Source of the DNA: Symsagittifera roscoffensis
Taxonomy: Eukaryota > Xenacoelomorpha > Acoela > Convolutidae
Direction of reading: 5' to 3'
NCBI RefSeq assembly: GCF_963678635.1
Contig: NC_087063.1
Coordinates: forward strand, 23,192,701-23,256,700
DNA length: 64,000 nt
This document shows positions 63,801-64,000 of this stretch, in pieces; the first letter of the stretch is position 1, and each line of letters begins with the position of its first letter. Both the position numbers and the translations under genes were made by a program. The notes beneath the pieces were generated by a model. The model had not been told where the DNA came from and searched no databases. It worked only from the letters and a program-made list of their open reading frames with translations.

Positions 63801-64000
63801 CACTTCACTTTTGGGAAAGTTTTTTTGATAGGTTTAAGCAAGATAATTAATTTAATTGTCTCATGATCCGAATATGGCTATAGCTCATAGTTTACTTCCC
63901 ACGCAAAAGTTAGCTACCACTACTATTTGTAGGAAATAGTTCATTGCTATATCAGAAAAAAGTACTTTCCGTCCTGAATTGATCTGTTCTTAGCGTTCGT

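Larger units (their letters stand above)
59521..64000 (+). other. Anillin intron 10 (at least 4.5 kb, open at the right edge)
   Basis: Almost entirely repeats: a family C copy split by Helitron-like element 3, a second family C copy (62.08-62.74 kb), a family D unit (62.99-63.48 kb) and the best-preserved palindromic module (63757-63800). Confidence 0.75.

Overview
This is a repeat-rich, AT-rich metazoan nuclear window, almost certainly from an invertebrate. The protein-coding content is two host genes. The rest is intergenic or intronic DNA packed with transposon remains: LINEs, tRNA-derived SINE-like heads, Helitron-like elements carrying tandem arrays, and fold-back elements. The species cannot be named from the sequence. 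GT-AG introns, an anillin gene and CR1/L2-type LINEs exclude bacteria and fit an animal. Both host genes have a strong splice acceptor within 20 nt upstream of the first ATG, which could mean a 5'UTR intron or spliced-leader trans-splicing.

Layout. 107-1948 (+): intronless concentrative nucleoside transporter (SLC28/CNT family). 1949-24500: about 22.5 kb without a convincing host gene. It holds a 3'UTR, repeat modules, ~175-bp tandem arrays, a Helitron-like element (8442-10197) nested in another array, a degenerate antisense APE-type LINE with an internal tandem duplication (about 13.3-18.4 kb), a near-perfect 53-bp inverted repeat, a fold-back element and a FLYWCH/MULE transposase relic (about 23.3-23.7 kb).

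24522 to beyond the right edge (+): the anillin gene. Ten coding exons can be assembled with matching intron phases at every junction, giving 1,037 codons that end inside the anillin homology domain. The C-terminal PH domain must lie beyond the window. Introns range from 108 bp to about 8.6 kb and contain most of the mobile DNA. Intron 1 has SINE-like heads and repeat modules. Intron 2 has a 2.1-kb Helitron-like array element. Intron 4 has an antisense L2/CR1-like relic, a MITE and two arrays. Intron 7 has an apparently intact three-ORF LINE in sense orientation. Intron 10 has another Helitron-like element.

The item most worth following up is the intron-7 LINE (ORF1 50639-51199, ORF2 51239-54067, ORF3 54079-54735). 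A separate third ORF downstream of the reverse transcriptase encodes an SGNH/GDSL-type hydrolase. In CR1/L2 elements where such an esterase is known, it belongs to ORF1. The second item is the Helitron-like family. Its TC...CTAG termini and A^T insertion sites can be demonstrated inside this window by comparing filled and empty repeat copies.
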